Positions 1 to 6,418 of a stretch of DNA of 13,787 nt are shown piece after piece. The translations under genes and the position numbers were made by a program. This stretch comes from an uncultured Anaerolineaceae bacterium (GTDB lineage: Bacteria > Chloroflexota > Anaerolineae > Promineifilales > Promineifilaceae): positions 1 to 13,787 of the forward strand of contig CALBTC010000167.1 of NCBI GenBank assembly GCA_937967805.1. Reading direction: 5' to 3'. Within the stretch, counting starts at the first letter, position 1, and the number at the start of each line of letters is the position of its first letter. Under the pieces are notes generated by a model. The model ran no database searches, was not told the origin of the DNA, and was given only the letters and a program-made list of their open reading frames with translations.

Positions 1-100
1 CGGCAACATCCACATGGTAACCTTGCCCCGTGAAGAAAATGCGCAGCATGTTGGATATATCAAAGTCGTCTTCTACGATTAAAATACGGCCGTTGCTCAT
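1..100 (-). CDS. Response regulator receiver domain, N-terminal fragment (cut by window edge)
   Basis: The first 33 codons are visible, reading MSNGRILIVEDDFDISNMLR and onward. This is the opening beta-strand and acidic pocket (E10, D11, D12) of a CheY-like receiver domain, which accepts a phosphoryl group from a sensor histidine kinase. The phosphorylated aspartate and any output domain lie outside the window, so the type of regulator cannot be told. The start is supported by an AAGGAA-like ribosome site just upstream. The gene begins 19 bp after the stop of the acyl-ACP-reductase-like gene on the same strand, so it is probably the last visible gene of that operon. An ACGGCCGT palindrome lies inside codons 3-5 (Asn-Gly-Arg). 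Confidence 0.85.
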   Translation of the reverse strand, partial: MSNGRILIVEDDFDISNMLRIFFTGQGYHVDVA

Positions 101-119
101 GAGCTTGTTCCTTGGCAGA

Positions 120-1265
120 TCAAATATTGACAGAATCCACAAGAGCGTGGGTTTTTGGATTTGTATATGGAACGGCATCGACAGCGTTACTACCTGCTGC
201 ACTGGCGGCTTGCACAATGGCTATTTGCGAGCTTGTTACGGCGCGTTCAAAACTTCTGAAGCCGCCAAGTTTAAAACCATGCCGTTTGGCGATTGTATCA
301 ATTGTCTGAACTTGCGACAATTTTATGTCTTTACCCAGCGTGAAAGATACGTAATTTCCGTCCAGGGCCAACGCCATTGTTTCTGCCATGCAGGCGTAGG
401 CCATTTTGGGCGGAAAGCCAAAATCAAAATTAAAATTTACCGGACCAGGCACCTCAACCATGCCGCCTTCAATGACCAAAACGTCCGGGCGCTGCTGAGC
501 CACCTGTTTAGAAACGTCACGCGGGCGGGAAACGTCACAAACGACTGCGCCGCGTCGTAGGTGTTGGGGTTCAATAATGGTGTCTACGGCGCTGGTGACG
601 GTGATGATGAAGTGCGCTTTGGCCATTTCATTCATATCGGCCGTTACTGTAACATTGCGGCAACCTTGATGGCGAACGGCCGTTGCTACTTCTTGCAGCT
701 TCTCAGTGCGGCGGCCAATCAAAACCATGTGGCCACTGTCGGCGGCCAGCAGTTGGGCGCAAACGGAACCAATCGCCCCGGTAGCCCCTACGATAGCCAC
801 AGTGGAGGAGGCTAAGGGTCTTTTTAGCAGAACGGCCGCTTCCTGAATGGCTTGTGCTGCCTGCGCTACTGTATAGCTGTCGCCCGTAGTTACGGGAATA
901 TCTAAATGTTTGGCAACGGTCAGGCCTCCGTCCCCGACAACGGCTGTGAAAGCGCCCAATCCTAAGATGCGCGCCCCCAACCTCTCGGCCAGCTTGCCGG
1001 TCTGAATGATTTTGCGATAAACCAGCGGGGTAGGCAGGCGCAGCATCATGTTGGGTGTAAGGGGACAAGCGACGAACCAGCCTTTGAGTAAACGGCCGTT
1101 TTCTACCGATTGTATGCCTTCAATTTCAGAAACGAGAACGGGAGGATAAAAGATGGAGAGAAATTCAATTAGCCAGGCAGGCAGTTTCCCCAGCGCAGGA
1201 TATTTACGAGCCACATCTCGCTTGGGGTTTAGAGGATGAATGATAAAAGCAAAACTGTCCTGCAT
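120..1265 (-). CDS. Acyl-ACP reductase-like oxidoreductase (AAR/COG5322 family)
   Basis: This 381-residue protein resembles cyanobacterial long-chain acyl-ACP reductase, which makes fatty aldehydes from acyl-ACP with NADPH. Shared landmarks are VTTGDSYT (residues 125-132, cf. FTTGNTHT), the Rossmann dinucleotide loop GATGAIGS (160-167), and KMAYACMAETM (287-297). In the last of these, Cys292 aligns with the cysteine that carries the acyl thioester in the Synechococcus enzyme. The motif KRHGF near 327-331 also matches the family C-terminus (RHGF). The protein is about 40 residues longer than the cyanobacterial enzyme, mostly at the C-terminal end. The start has an AAGG ribosome site. The gene sits between a beta-helix protein and a response regulator on the same strand. 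No aldehyde-deformylating oxygenase is in the window, so the product may be an aldehyde, alcohol or wax precursor rather than an alkane. Substrate is inferred from homology only; other COG5322 members are loosely annotated as amino-acid dehydrogenases. Confidence 0.75.
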   Translation of the reverse strand: MQDSFAFIIHPLNPKRDVARKYPALGKLPAWLIEFLSIFYPPVLVSEIEGIQSVENGRLLKGWFVACPLTPNMMLRLPTPLVYRKIIQTGKLAERLGARILGLGAFTAVVGDGGLTVAKHLDIPVTTGDSYTVAQAAQAIQEAAVLLKRPLASSTVAIVGATGAIGSVCAQLLAADSGHMVLIGRRTEKLQEVATAVRHQGCRNVTVTADMNEMAKAHFIITVTSAVDTIIEPQHLRRGAVVCDVSRPRDVSKQVAQQRPDVLVIEGGMVEVPGPVNFNFDFGFPPKMAYACMAETMALALDGNYVSFTLGKDIKLSQVQTIDTIAKRHGFKLGGFRSFERAVTSSQIAIVQAASAAGSNAVDAVPYTNPKTHALVDSVNI

Positions 1266-1359
1266 AATACCTTGAGTGTAGCCAGGATGAATTTATGTTC
1301 AATGGTAATTCTGTCCCTTACGATGCTACTTATTGCTTAACCAACCTAATCGACGTAGC
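1266..1359. other. Intergenic spacer between beta-helix and reductase genes
   Basis: This 94-bp gap separates two minus-strand genes. I see no terminator hairpin and no convincing promoter in it. The only site found is the weak AAGG ribosome site for the reductase gene, close to position 1270. Read-through transcription from the upstream gene is therefore plausible. Confidence 0.4.
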
Positions 1360-2646
1360 TTAAAAGGAGCCAACTTCCCCTTTTCTGGGGTACAGGCGGG
1401 GATAATGATATCTTTCCTTGTGGGGATGGTGATCGCTTTGCTCATAGGTTACGTTTTTTGTGATGAATTGTCTGTCGTCTGAAGCCAACAAAACCACGTC
1501 AGACTCAATGGTGCGGGCGGCGTAAATAATTGCCCCGGAACTAATGCGGCAGTGATGGCCGACGCAGCCACCTAGAATGAGCAAATTGGTGGCTTCCAGC
1601 TTGCCTTCGTGGTTCATCGTTTTCAGGGGTCCGCCCAAAATATTGAAGTCGGTAAACGTATTGCCTGCGCCAATGAAGGAATCGCGGCCGATAACGCAAA
1701 GTTGAAGGCAGGTGTTTTGGGCGACGGAAGTGTTTTCCATCAAGGTCGTCATGAACAAGGCTGCACGAAATGGTAGGAAGCAGCCATCGCTTACCACGCT
1801 GAGCAAAAGCTGGCATCCCTGAGAAACGGTCACGTTGCTGCCAATGATGCAGTTGTCGATCACCGCGCCGGCGCCAATGGTTACGTTATCGCCGATGACC
1901 GTGTAGCCGTGGATGACGGCCGTTGGATCAATATTCACATTTTTACCAACTTGCACCAGGGTGGAGCTGGACAAGACGCGTTTTTGCTCCAGGACAGAAC
2001 GTGCCAATATTTTTAATTTATATTGCCAGTTGCTAGCCACCCGATCTTCTACATTGGCCCCTTGCGTAAACACGCCCAACAAGATATCGGCCACAAATAA
2101 ATGAACCCAGTTTTCAATCAAAACAAACACTTTTTTGGGCAGTTGGTAGACCAGATCGCCAAATTCGGTGGCCATGTAGGGAGGGATGTGATAATAACCG
2201 CGTTCTCGGGACTCTGTGTCTACTATTAGCGGTTTCGCTTCCAGGCTCTGGGCCAGGCCTTTAGGCAGGTACCATATATCGGCCAGCAGCAAATCGCCTT
2301 GCTTGAAGAATGAGTGAGTTAACGGCCGTACATGTTTGGCAATAGCCGGATCATCTTTGTGAAAAGCCAGGCGCACCGGGCGGCCGCCAGCCCGCGCCCT
2401 TTCAATAAACTCATCAATCAAAAATTGATTAAAGAAAAGATTGTCGCGATGAACCAGGCACTCAATTTCTTCTGTCTCAAGCTGACGGGCAACTTCCCAG
2501 TCTGGATATTCGCGTTCTTCAATGGCGTGTTTCACCAACAAGTCGCGCTGCCACAGCCACAGCGGCTTGTTTTGCACGCGCAGATCGCGTGCCGTCTCGT
2601 TGAATGGATCTATAAAGCTAGGCTCATTAATGATAATACGTCGCAT
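1360..2646 (-). CDS. Left-handed beta-helix (hexapeptide-repeat) protein
   Basis: This 428-residue protein has a C-terminal half (about 230-390) of hexapeptide-repeat type, for example IDPTAVIHG-YTVIGDNVTIGAGAVIDN and SFIGAGNTF. Such repeats form the left-handed beta-helix of acyltransferases and sugar-nucleotide enzymes such as the GlmU C-terminal domain. The N-terminal half (1-200) is not one I recognise with confidence. PFNETARDLRVQNKPLWLWQ (14-33) weakly recalls the opening of GlmU-like sugar-nucleotidyltransferases, but I see no clear nucleotide-binding signature. A linker of basic and aromatic residues closes the protein. A transferase acting on a sugar or lipid carrier is possible. It lies 61 bp downstream of the V4R gene, with only a weak ribosome site. 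The spacer between them carries an ACGGCCGT palindrome. The fold call is firm; the function is open. Confidence 0.75.
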   Translation of the reverse strand: MRRIIINEPSFIDPFNETARDLRVQNKPLWLWQRDLLVKHAIEEREYPDWEVARQLETEEIECLVHRDNLFFNQFLIDEFIERARAGGRPVRLAFHKDDPAIAKHVRPLTHSFFKQGDLLLADIWYLPKGLAQSLEAKPLIVDTESRERGYYHIPPYMATEFGDLVYQLPKKVFVLIENWVHLFVADILLGVFTQGANVEDRVASNWQYKLKILARSVLEQKRVLSSSTLVQVGKNVNIDPTAVIHGYTVIGDNVTIGAGAVIDNCIIGSNVTVSQGCQLLLSVVSDGCFLPFRAALFMTTLMENTSVAQNTCLQLCVIGRDSFIGAGNTFTDFNILGGPLKTMNHEGKLEATNLLILGGCVGHHCRISSGAIIYAARTIESDVVLLASDDRQFITKNVTYEQSDHHPHKERYHYPRLYPRKGEVGSF

Positions 2647-2708
2647 AGTTTATTCTTTAGCAAGCGCCGTTTGGTGGGTGCATGGGAGGGATGGTGAACG
2701 GCCGTAAT

Positions 2709-3347
2709 TTAGACAATTGGCTGCTTGGCAATTGTCATCGTGCAGGTTTGATCGCCAGTGGCGATACAACTAATTTGTTCCACTTTGAAACGTTGGCCCC
2801 GGCTCACCCAATCCAAAGCCTGCTCTAAAAGTCCAATTGCCAGATGGCAGCATGGCGTGTCCGAAACGCGCTGCCAGCAAATGGGACAGCGCTCAATGAT
2901 CCACAAATAATGGTCTGCATCTTCCCCCAATCGTACCCGTTGGTCGCTAAATTTGTTAAAAGTTTCGGCAAACACATCCAGGCCAATTTTAATTTTAATG
3001 CCTAAAGGCAGCATACGCATCGCCAAATCTGTAATGCCTAAAACCGGCATAAACTCTTTTAGCGCATATTTCCAGGTTTCGCGCCCGGCGCGAAGCGCCA
3101 ATCCGCGGCCACCTCTTTCGCCGTACATATCGTCCAACGTTTGCTGAATGGCGCTAAATTCGCTGAAAGGAAATCCTAGTTTCAGGTTGTTAGGGGGATA
3201 ATTGTTTACAAGATGGGATAACTTTGCCAGATTCAAAACGGCATTGACGCCATGATGTCCCATAATTTCTTCCATAGCCACCAAGACGATACGCCCCATT
3301 TTGTTCGGGTAGTAATATTCAACTTGTTCAGCTATTACCTGACTCAT
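2709..3347 (-). CDS. V4R-domain protein (4-vinyl reductase-like)
   Basis: This 212-residue protein ends in a V4R domain (about 120-206). The signs are the cysteine cluster ERCPICWQR (C154, C157), CC at 166-167, then an amphipathic helix GLLEQAL, and ISCIATGDQTCTMTI with C194 and C202. V4R domains bind small hydrophobic ligands or metal and occur in BchJ and in XylR/DmpR-type sensors. The N-terminal half looks helical. No DNA-binding domain and no photosynthesis gene is visible, so a role in bacteriochlorophyll synthesis is not supported. Its start lies 4 bp after the stop of the hydrolase gene, which indicates translational coupling. A ligand-binding or sensing role for the product of the neighbouring hydrolase or reductase is an inference. 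Confidence 0.72.
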   Translation of the reverse strand: MSQVIAEQVEYYYPNKMGRIVLVAMEEIMGHHGVNAVLNLAKLSHLVNNYPPNNLKLGFPFSEFSAIQQTLDDMYGERGGRGLALRAGRETWKYALKEFMPVLGITDLAMRMLPLGIKIKIGLDVFAETFNKFSDQRVRLGEDADHYLWIIERCPICWQRVSDTPCCHLAIGLLEQALDWVSRGQRFKVEQISCIATGDQTCTMTIAKQPIV

Positions 3348-3351
3348 GCCG

Positions 3352-4173
3352 TTAAACTACCTGGCCATTTGAATGATTGTGATTGTTTAGAAAGCAGTGG
3401 ACTGTCTGTAAAAAGGATTCTGGCTCATCTGTCATGGGGAAATGGCGCGATTGATTCATCACCTGAACCTCCACAGATTTCACGCCACTTTTTAACAAAT
3501 CTGCGTTTATTGGGGATACAATCTTATCTTTGGCTCCATAAATTCCCAAGGTCGGAATGTTGAGGGTGGGTAATTGATTGCGTAAATCAGTGTCGCGTAG
3601 ATCGCCGATACTGCGGAAGAACGATTCAATCGTGGTTCGCTGCACGTCTCTGAAGATCATAGTACGGACTTTTTTGGAATCCTTCGCCAACAAAATCCGC
3701 ATGATGGAATGAAGCATAATGGGATAGCGCCAGACCAGCTTGGCGATAGAGCCGTAACCAGCTAATTGTAAAAATGGATGAAGGGATTTACCAATTATAG
3801 GGGAGCCAACCAAAGCCACTTTTTCTACACGATCCGGGTGGGTTAACGAAATTTGCAAAGCGACTGTACCACCCATGGAATGGCCAAAGATGGGTGCTTT
3901 TTGAATTCCCAAAGCATCCATAAATTGGTTTACCATTTCAACGTAACTTTCAATTTGGAAGGTGGAGGATTGTGTTTGGGATGCTTTGGCCGAATCACCA
4001 AAGCCCCAAAAATCTAGCGCATAAACCCGAAAACGTTTGGTATTCGCCAGATTGATCATCATCTCGCGCCAAACATCCCAGGAATTGATCCAACCATGTA
4101 ATAAAATGATGGGTTGGCCCCGTCCTATTGATTCGTAATGTAGAATCCCTTGCTCGGTAACAATAGAACTCAC
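3352..4173 (-). CDS. Alpha/beta hydrolase fold protein
   Basis: This 273-residue cytosolic hydrolase has the full catalytic set. HGW (26-28) is the oxyanion strand, GHSMGG (97-102) is the nucleophile elbow with Ser99, Asp216 sits in GAKDKIV, and His244 in SRHFPM. A lid-like helical stretch lies at about 130-195. The family covers esterases, lipases, C-C hydrolases and haloperoxidase-like enzymes, so the substrate cannot be named. The start is GTG, chosen because a GAGG ribosome site stands 5 nt upstream and the N-terminus fits the family. It is the first gene of the run leading to the V4R, beta-helix and reductase genes. A TATAAT box lies 47 nt upstream. Confidence 0.88.
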   Translation of the reverse strand: MSSIVTEQGILHYESIGRGQPIILLHGWINSWDVWREMMINLANTKRFRVYALDFWGFGDSAKASQTQSSTFQIESYVEMVNQFMDALGIQKAPIFGHSMGGTVALQISLTHPDRVEKVALVGSPIIGKSLHPFLQLAGYGSIAKLVWRYPIMLHSIMRILLAKDSKKVRTMIFRDVQRTTIESFFRSIGDLRDTDLRNQLPTLNIPTLGIYGAKDKIVSPINADLLKSGVKSVEVQVMNQSRHFPMTDEPESFLQTVHCFLNNHNHSNGQVV

Positions 4174-4178
4174 TCTTA

Positions 4179-4182
4179 CCTC
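4179..4182 (-). promoter_or_regulatory. Ribosome-binding site for the GTG-started hydrolase
   Basis: GAGG on the minus strand stands 5 nt before the GTG at 4173. No in-frame ATG gives a complete N-terminal beta-strand, so this site decides the non-ATG start. Confidence 0.6.
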
Positions 4183-4219
4183 AAATACCCCGTGTTTCTC
4201 TTACGGAATTAAAAAACTT

Positions 4220-4225
4220 ATTATA
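4220..4225 (-). promoter_or_regulatory. Probable -10 box for the hydrolase/V4R/beta-helix/reductase operon
   Basis: A perfect TATAAT lies on the minus strand about 47 nt before the hydrolase start. The -35 region at the expected distance is poor (TCTTTT), so an activator or another sigma factor may be needed. It supports treating the hydrolase-to-response-regulator run as a transcription unit distinct from the GTPase pair upstream. Confidence 0.5.
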
Positions 4226-4336
4226 GGTTTGCCGCCTTACATAAAAGATAAATATGCACACCAAAAATAGTAGCATTCAGCAGTTTGCAAATCTGTGAAA
4301 AGCAGGTAAAGGAGGTGTAAAGGTCACGTTAATCAA

Positions 4337-4879
4337 TCACTCTCCATTATCTTGATCCAACTGGTCTAAAATAGAATAGAGCAATTCTAACAATACATTC
4401 TTAACGCTTTCCTTATCGGTGGCGGTACAGGGCAGAATTTTCACGTCTTGTCTTAGTCGCAGAATGATGCGCAGGTCTTCGGGCTCCCAGGCGTCTTCCA
4501 AATCTTGTTTGTTGGCGGCTACAACAAACGGAGTTGAGGCGTAGCTCTCGAATGTTTCCAGAATGCGTTTTGCTTCGCGGAACGTCTCTGGCTTTGTGCT
4601 GTCTACCATGACTACAAAACCCAACATGCCTTGCGACAAAATATCCCACATAAAGTCGAACCGGCGCTGCCCTGGAGTGCCAAACAAGTAAAGAACCAGA
4701 TCGTCACCCACAGTAATACGGCCGAAATCCATTGCCACCGTTGTTGTTTCCTTTATTTGCTCGGCAGCGCTGGAGATTTTCCGTTCAGTCGAGACCACAT
4801 CAATTTCACTAACAGACCCAATGAACTCGGTTTTTCCGGCTGAAAACGGGCCAGTGATTACCATTTTGACAGCTTGCAT
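4337..4879 (-). CDS. Small Ras-like GTPase (COG2229 / MglA-Arf-like)
   Basis: This 180-residue GTP-binding switch protein has the P-loop GPFSAGKT (10-17), switch I threonines TTT (45-47), switch II LFGTPGQ (65-71) with Gln71, the guanine-specificity motif NKQD (123-126) and CTATD near the end. The usual DxxG aspartate of switch II is replaced, as in MglA and other COG2229 GTPases that carry xPGQ. An in-frame start 32 codons upstream exists. I prefer position 4879 because GAAGG precedes it by 10 nt, and the longer form adds a low-complexity tail ahead of the first beta-strand. The partner gene for the DUF4388 protein lies 123 bp upstream, an arrangement common in Chloroflexota and Deinococcota. 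A role in polarity, motility or signal relay is inferred from the family. Confidence 0.87.
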   Translation of the reverse strand: MQAVKMVITGPFSAGKTEFIGSVSEIDVVSTERKISSAAEQIKETTTVAMDFGRITVGDDLVLYLFGTPGQRRFDFMWDILSQGMLGFVVMVDSTKPETFREAKRILETFESYASTPFVVAANKQDLEDAWEPEDLRIILRLRQDVKILPCTATDKESVKNVLLELLYSILDQLDQDNGE

Positions 4880-5002
4880 ATAGTTACTACCTTCTTCTTT
4901 AAGCGATGGCTTTGAGAAATATTTGTTTTTGGCTCCCAGAGTATGGCTGCTGGGTGTTGCACGAACTGTTTGCACAACGGCCGTTGCGCCATAAAGTATA
5001 AA

Positions 5003-5836
5003 CTAGAGACCACGAATGCGGTCAATGAGACGAACAACCACCGAGCGCTTAACGGCGGGAGAAGGCTCTGCACCTCTTTGCTGCCGGGTGCCTGCGTCTC
5101 TCTTGTCTGGAGCAGGTTTGGGGCGGCTGACAAATTCAACAAGTCCGGCCTGCAACATGCCGTACACAATACGGCGAATTTCAAAATCACTTAGATTGTT
5201 TGCTTTTGCAATTTGACGAATGGAATTGCGAGGATTGACAAAGGAGACAACGCGCCACTCTTCCACAGTAAGATTGATGTTGCGCAGACGAGCGTCTGGC
5301 CGGTCTGTAAAACGAAGCGCTACATCCAGGTCCGGCAGCTCGTCTTGAAGAATTTCCCATTCTTTTAAGCGACGGCTGCCTTCCATGATCACGCTTTCCA
5401 GGTCAATGGGAATGGTGATATAGCCGCTGTTTGGCAGCTTGTTGGCATCAAACCGGAAGAATCCTTCACCCCAGGTAAACAGCTTATAGACCGTGTCTAA
5501 AACATTTTGACGTACGCTCTGAATAATATCGTTTTGGGTTACCCGACGTGCTGTCACCAGCAAGTGACCAATCTCTTTGTCGCTTTTGCCTTCGGCATGG
5601 GATTGAATAACCTGGGCCTGTTCTGGAGAAAGCTTACCACTGTTCTGCAAAATTTGTGCCAGATGGTTGCCATTGTCATTTCCCATGTAGGCGTAAATCA
5701 ACTTGCCTTCGCGAAAAGACATCTGAGCCGTTTCATCATCTGTCTGGATGGAAAGGGTACCTGTTTTTCTAGCCAGGTTAATGAGGTTTAGTAGCTGAGT
5801 TGTCGAGAAATCACGCAGGTTGCCTTTAAGGGCCAT
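5003..5836 (-). CDS. DUF4388 (PatA N-terminal-like) protein with winged helix
   Basis: This 277-residue protein opens with MALKGNLRDFSTTQLLNLIN and a glycine turn TGTLSI followed by FREGKLIYAYMG. This is the classic DUF4388 pattern (about 1-130, including the TWGEGFFRF repeat), known from PatA-type and response-regulator proteins. Residues 190-237 (LTVEEWRVVSFV...IRQIAKANNLSDFEIRRIVYGMLQAGLVE) look like a winged-helix module. A basic, proline-rich tail (238-277) follows. It may act as an adaptor or transcription-related partner of the small GTPase encoded next. The start has AGGAA 9 nt upstream. A strong promoter lies about 200 nt further up. No kinase, receiver or catalytic residues are visible. 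Confidence 0.82.
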   Translation of the reverse strand: MALKGNLRDFSTTQLLNLINLARKTGTLSIQTDDETAQMSFREGKLIYAYMGNDNGNHLAQILQNSGKLSPEQAQVIQSHAEGKSDKEIGHLLVTARRVTQNDIIQSVRQNVLDTVYKLFTWGEGFFRFDANKLPNSGYITIPIDLESVIMEGSRRLKEWEILQDELPDLDVALRFTDRPDARLRNINLTVEEWRVVSFVNPRNSIRQIAKANNLSDFEIRRIVYGMLQAGLVEFVSRPKPAPDKRDAGTRQQRGAEPSPAVKRSVVVRLIDRIRGL

Positions 5837-5923
5837 AGTCGTTTTTCCTGCCTGGTTTTGATGGCGGACTTTTTACCAAAGTTGCTAATTTACAAGTTTT
5901 AAATTTGCCTTTACTTGAGCAAA

Positions 5924-5977
5924 TCACAAGAAACTTTGCGTTTCCAAAAATTTTTCTGTTATTTGCTTACGATACAT
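5924..5977 (-). CDS. Possible 17-residue leader peptide
   Basis: A short ORF, MYRKQITEKFLETQSFL, starts with ATG after AAAGG at a spacing of 4 nt. It lies between the strong promoter and the DUF4388 gene, ending about 87 nt before that gene. It has no run of a single amino acid as in classic attenuators. Evidence is limited to position and ribosome site, and it may be chance. Confidence 0.2.
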   Translation of the reverse strand: MYRKQITEKFLETQSFL

Positions 5978-6039
5978 CTGACCTTTAAAAAGCCCACAGA
6001 AAAAATTGCATTGTCTTTATCTAAGGCATTGACCTGAGC

Positions 6040-6068
6040 ATTATACATGGTGCAAATTATGCAGTCAA
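6040..6068 (-). promoter_or_regulatory. Near-consensus sigma70 promoter for the DUF4388-GTPase unit
   Basis: On the minus strand TTGACT (6063-6068) and TATAAT (6040-6045) are separated by exactly 17 bp, one mismatch from the consensus. Transcription would start near 6033, giving a 5' leader of roughly 195 nt before the DUF4388 start codon. This is the best promoter in the window. Confidence 0.8.
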
Positions 6069-6134
6069 ACCTACTTATGTCACATCGTTTGTTGGTAAAC
6101 GGCGGTTTTTGCAGGAGGTAAGCATTTCTTTTGC

Positions 6135-6163
6135 TTGTTCGGCACTCTTTTCGCGTGTACAAT
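6135..6163 (+). promoter_or_regulatory. Promoter of tRNA-Leu
   Basis: TTGTTC (6135-6140) and TACAAT (6158-6163) have a 17-bp spacer and stand 13 nt before the mature tRNA 5' end. Spacing and position fit a sigma70 promoter serving the tRNA. Confidence 0.7.
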
Positions 6164-6176
6164 TAACGGGCTGTGT

Positions 6177-6259
6177 GGGGCGGTGGCGAAATGGTAGACG
6201 CAGCAGACTTAAAATCTGCCGGACGTCAGTCCGTGTGGGTTCGAATCCCACCCGCCCTA
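6177..6259 (+). tRNA. tRNA-Leu (anticodon UAA)
   Basis: The 83-nt sequence folds as a class II tRNA. The acceptor stem GGGGCGG pairs with CCGCCCT (one G-U pair at the end). There is a short D stem GCG/CGC, and an anticodon stem GCAGA/TCTGC around the loop CTTAAAA with anticodon TAA at 6210-6212. A long variable arm contains GGAC/GTCC, and the T arm is GTGGG-TTCGAAT-CCCAC. The discriminator base is A, as expected for leucine. CCA is not encoded. It reads UUA codons (and UUG by wobble). Its own promoter and a terminator make it a single-gene unit. Confidence 0.95.
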
Positions 6260-6272
6260 CTCAAGTTTTTTT

Positions 6273-6294
6273 GGCCCTTCTTGGGCCTTTTTTT
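6273..6294 (+). terminator. Rho-independent terminator after tRNA-Leu
   Basis: GGCCC (6273-6277) and GGGCC (6283-6287) form a hairpin with a TTCTT loop, followed by seven T residues. It begins 14 nt after the tRNA end. A run of T also precedes the stem. Confidence 0.85.
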
Positions 6295-6322
6295 GTTTAC
6301 GAATAGTGCGTAACTCTGGACC

Positions 6323-6380
6323 AGGAGTGGCACTCCTCAGATTTGTTTTGGAAAGCATCATTTTCAATATAGGAGTGCCA
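6323..6380. repeat. AGGAGTG inverted-repeat cluster upstream of tilS
   Basis: AGGAGTG-G-CACTCCT (6323-6337) is a perfect 7-bp palindrome with one central base. A third half-site, AGGAGTGCCA (6371-6380), is the exact complement of TGGCACTCCT (6328-6337). The three half-sites lie between the tRNA terminator and tilS. They could be an operator or alternative RNA hairpins in the tilS leader, or a decayed repeat. No function is established. Confidence 0.5.
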
Positions 6381-6418
6381 TTTTGGGTGTAGACTTTTTG
6401 TTAAATTGGATCTAAGCA

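Larger units (their letters stand above)
5837..6134. other. AT-rich intergenic region / long 5' leader of the DUF4388-GTPase unit
   Basis: This is a stretch of about 300 bases between divergent transcription units. It contains a near-consensus minus-strand promoter (6040-6068) and the transcribed leader between that promoter and the DUF4388 start. One 17-codon minus-strand ORF with a ribosome site lies in the leader. A good GGAGG on the plus strand near 6114 is not followed by a credible gene. A 67-codon minus-strand ORF here has no family resemblance and overlaps the promoter, so I do not call it. Confidence 0.6.

Noticed and set aside
30..560. Plus-strand open frame of 176 codons
   Set aside because: It crosses the start of the response regulator and the end of the reductase on the other strand, and has no recognisable domain or ribosome site.
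2709..3347. V4R protein as bacteriochlorophyll 8-vinyl reductase (BchJ)
   Set aside because: Only the V4R domain is shared. There are no photosynthesis genes in the window, and V4R domains are widespread in sensor proteins.
4300..4330. GGAGG on the plus strand near 4311 as start of a small gene
   Set aside because: The site is followed by GTG TAA and no other open frame of note, and it lies between two minus-strand genes.
5959..6162. Minus-strand open frame of 67 codons
   Set aside because: It starts upstream of the strong minus-strand promoter and overlaps it, so it would not be transcribed from it. No ribosome site or homology is seen.
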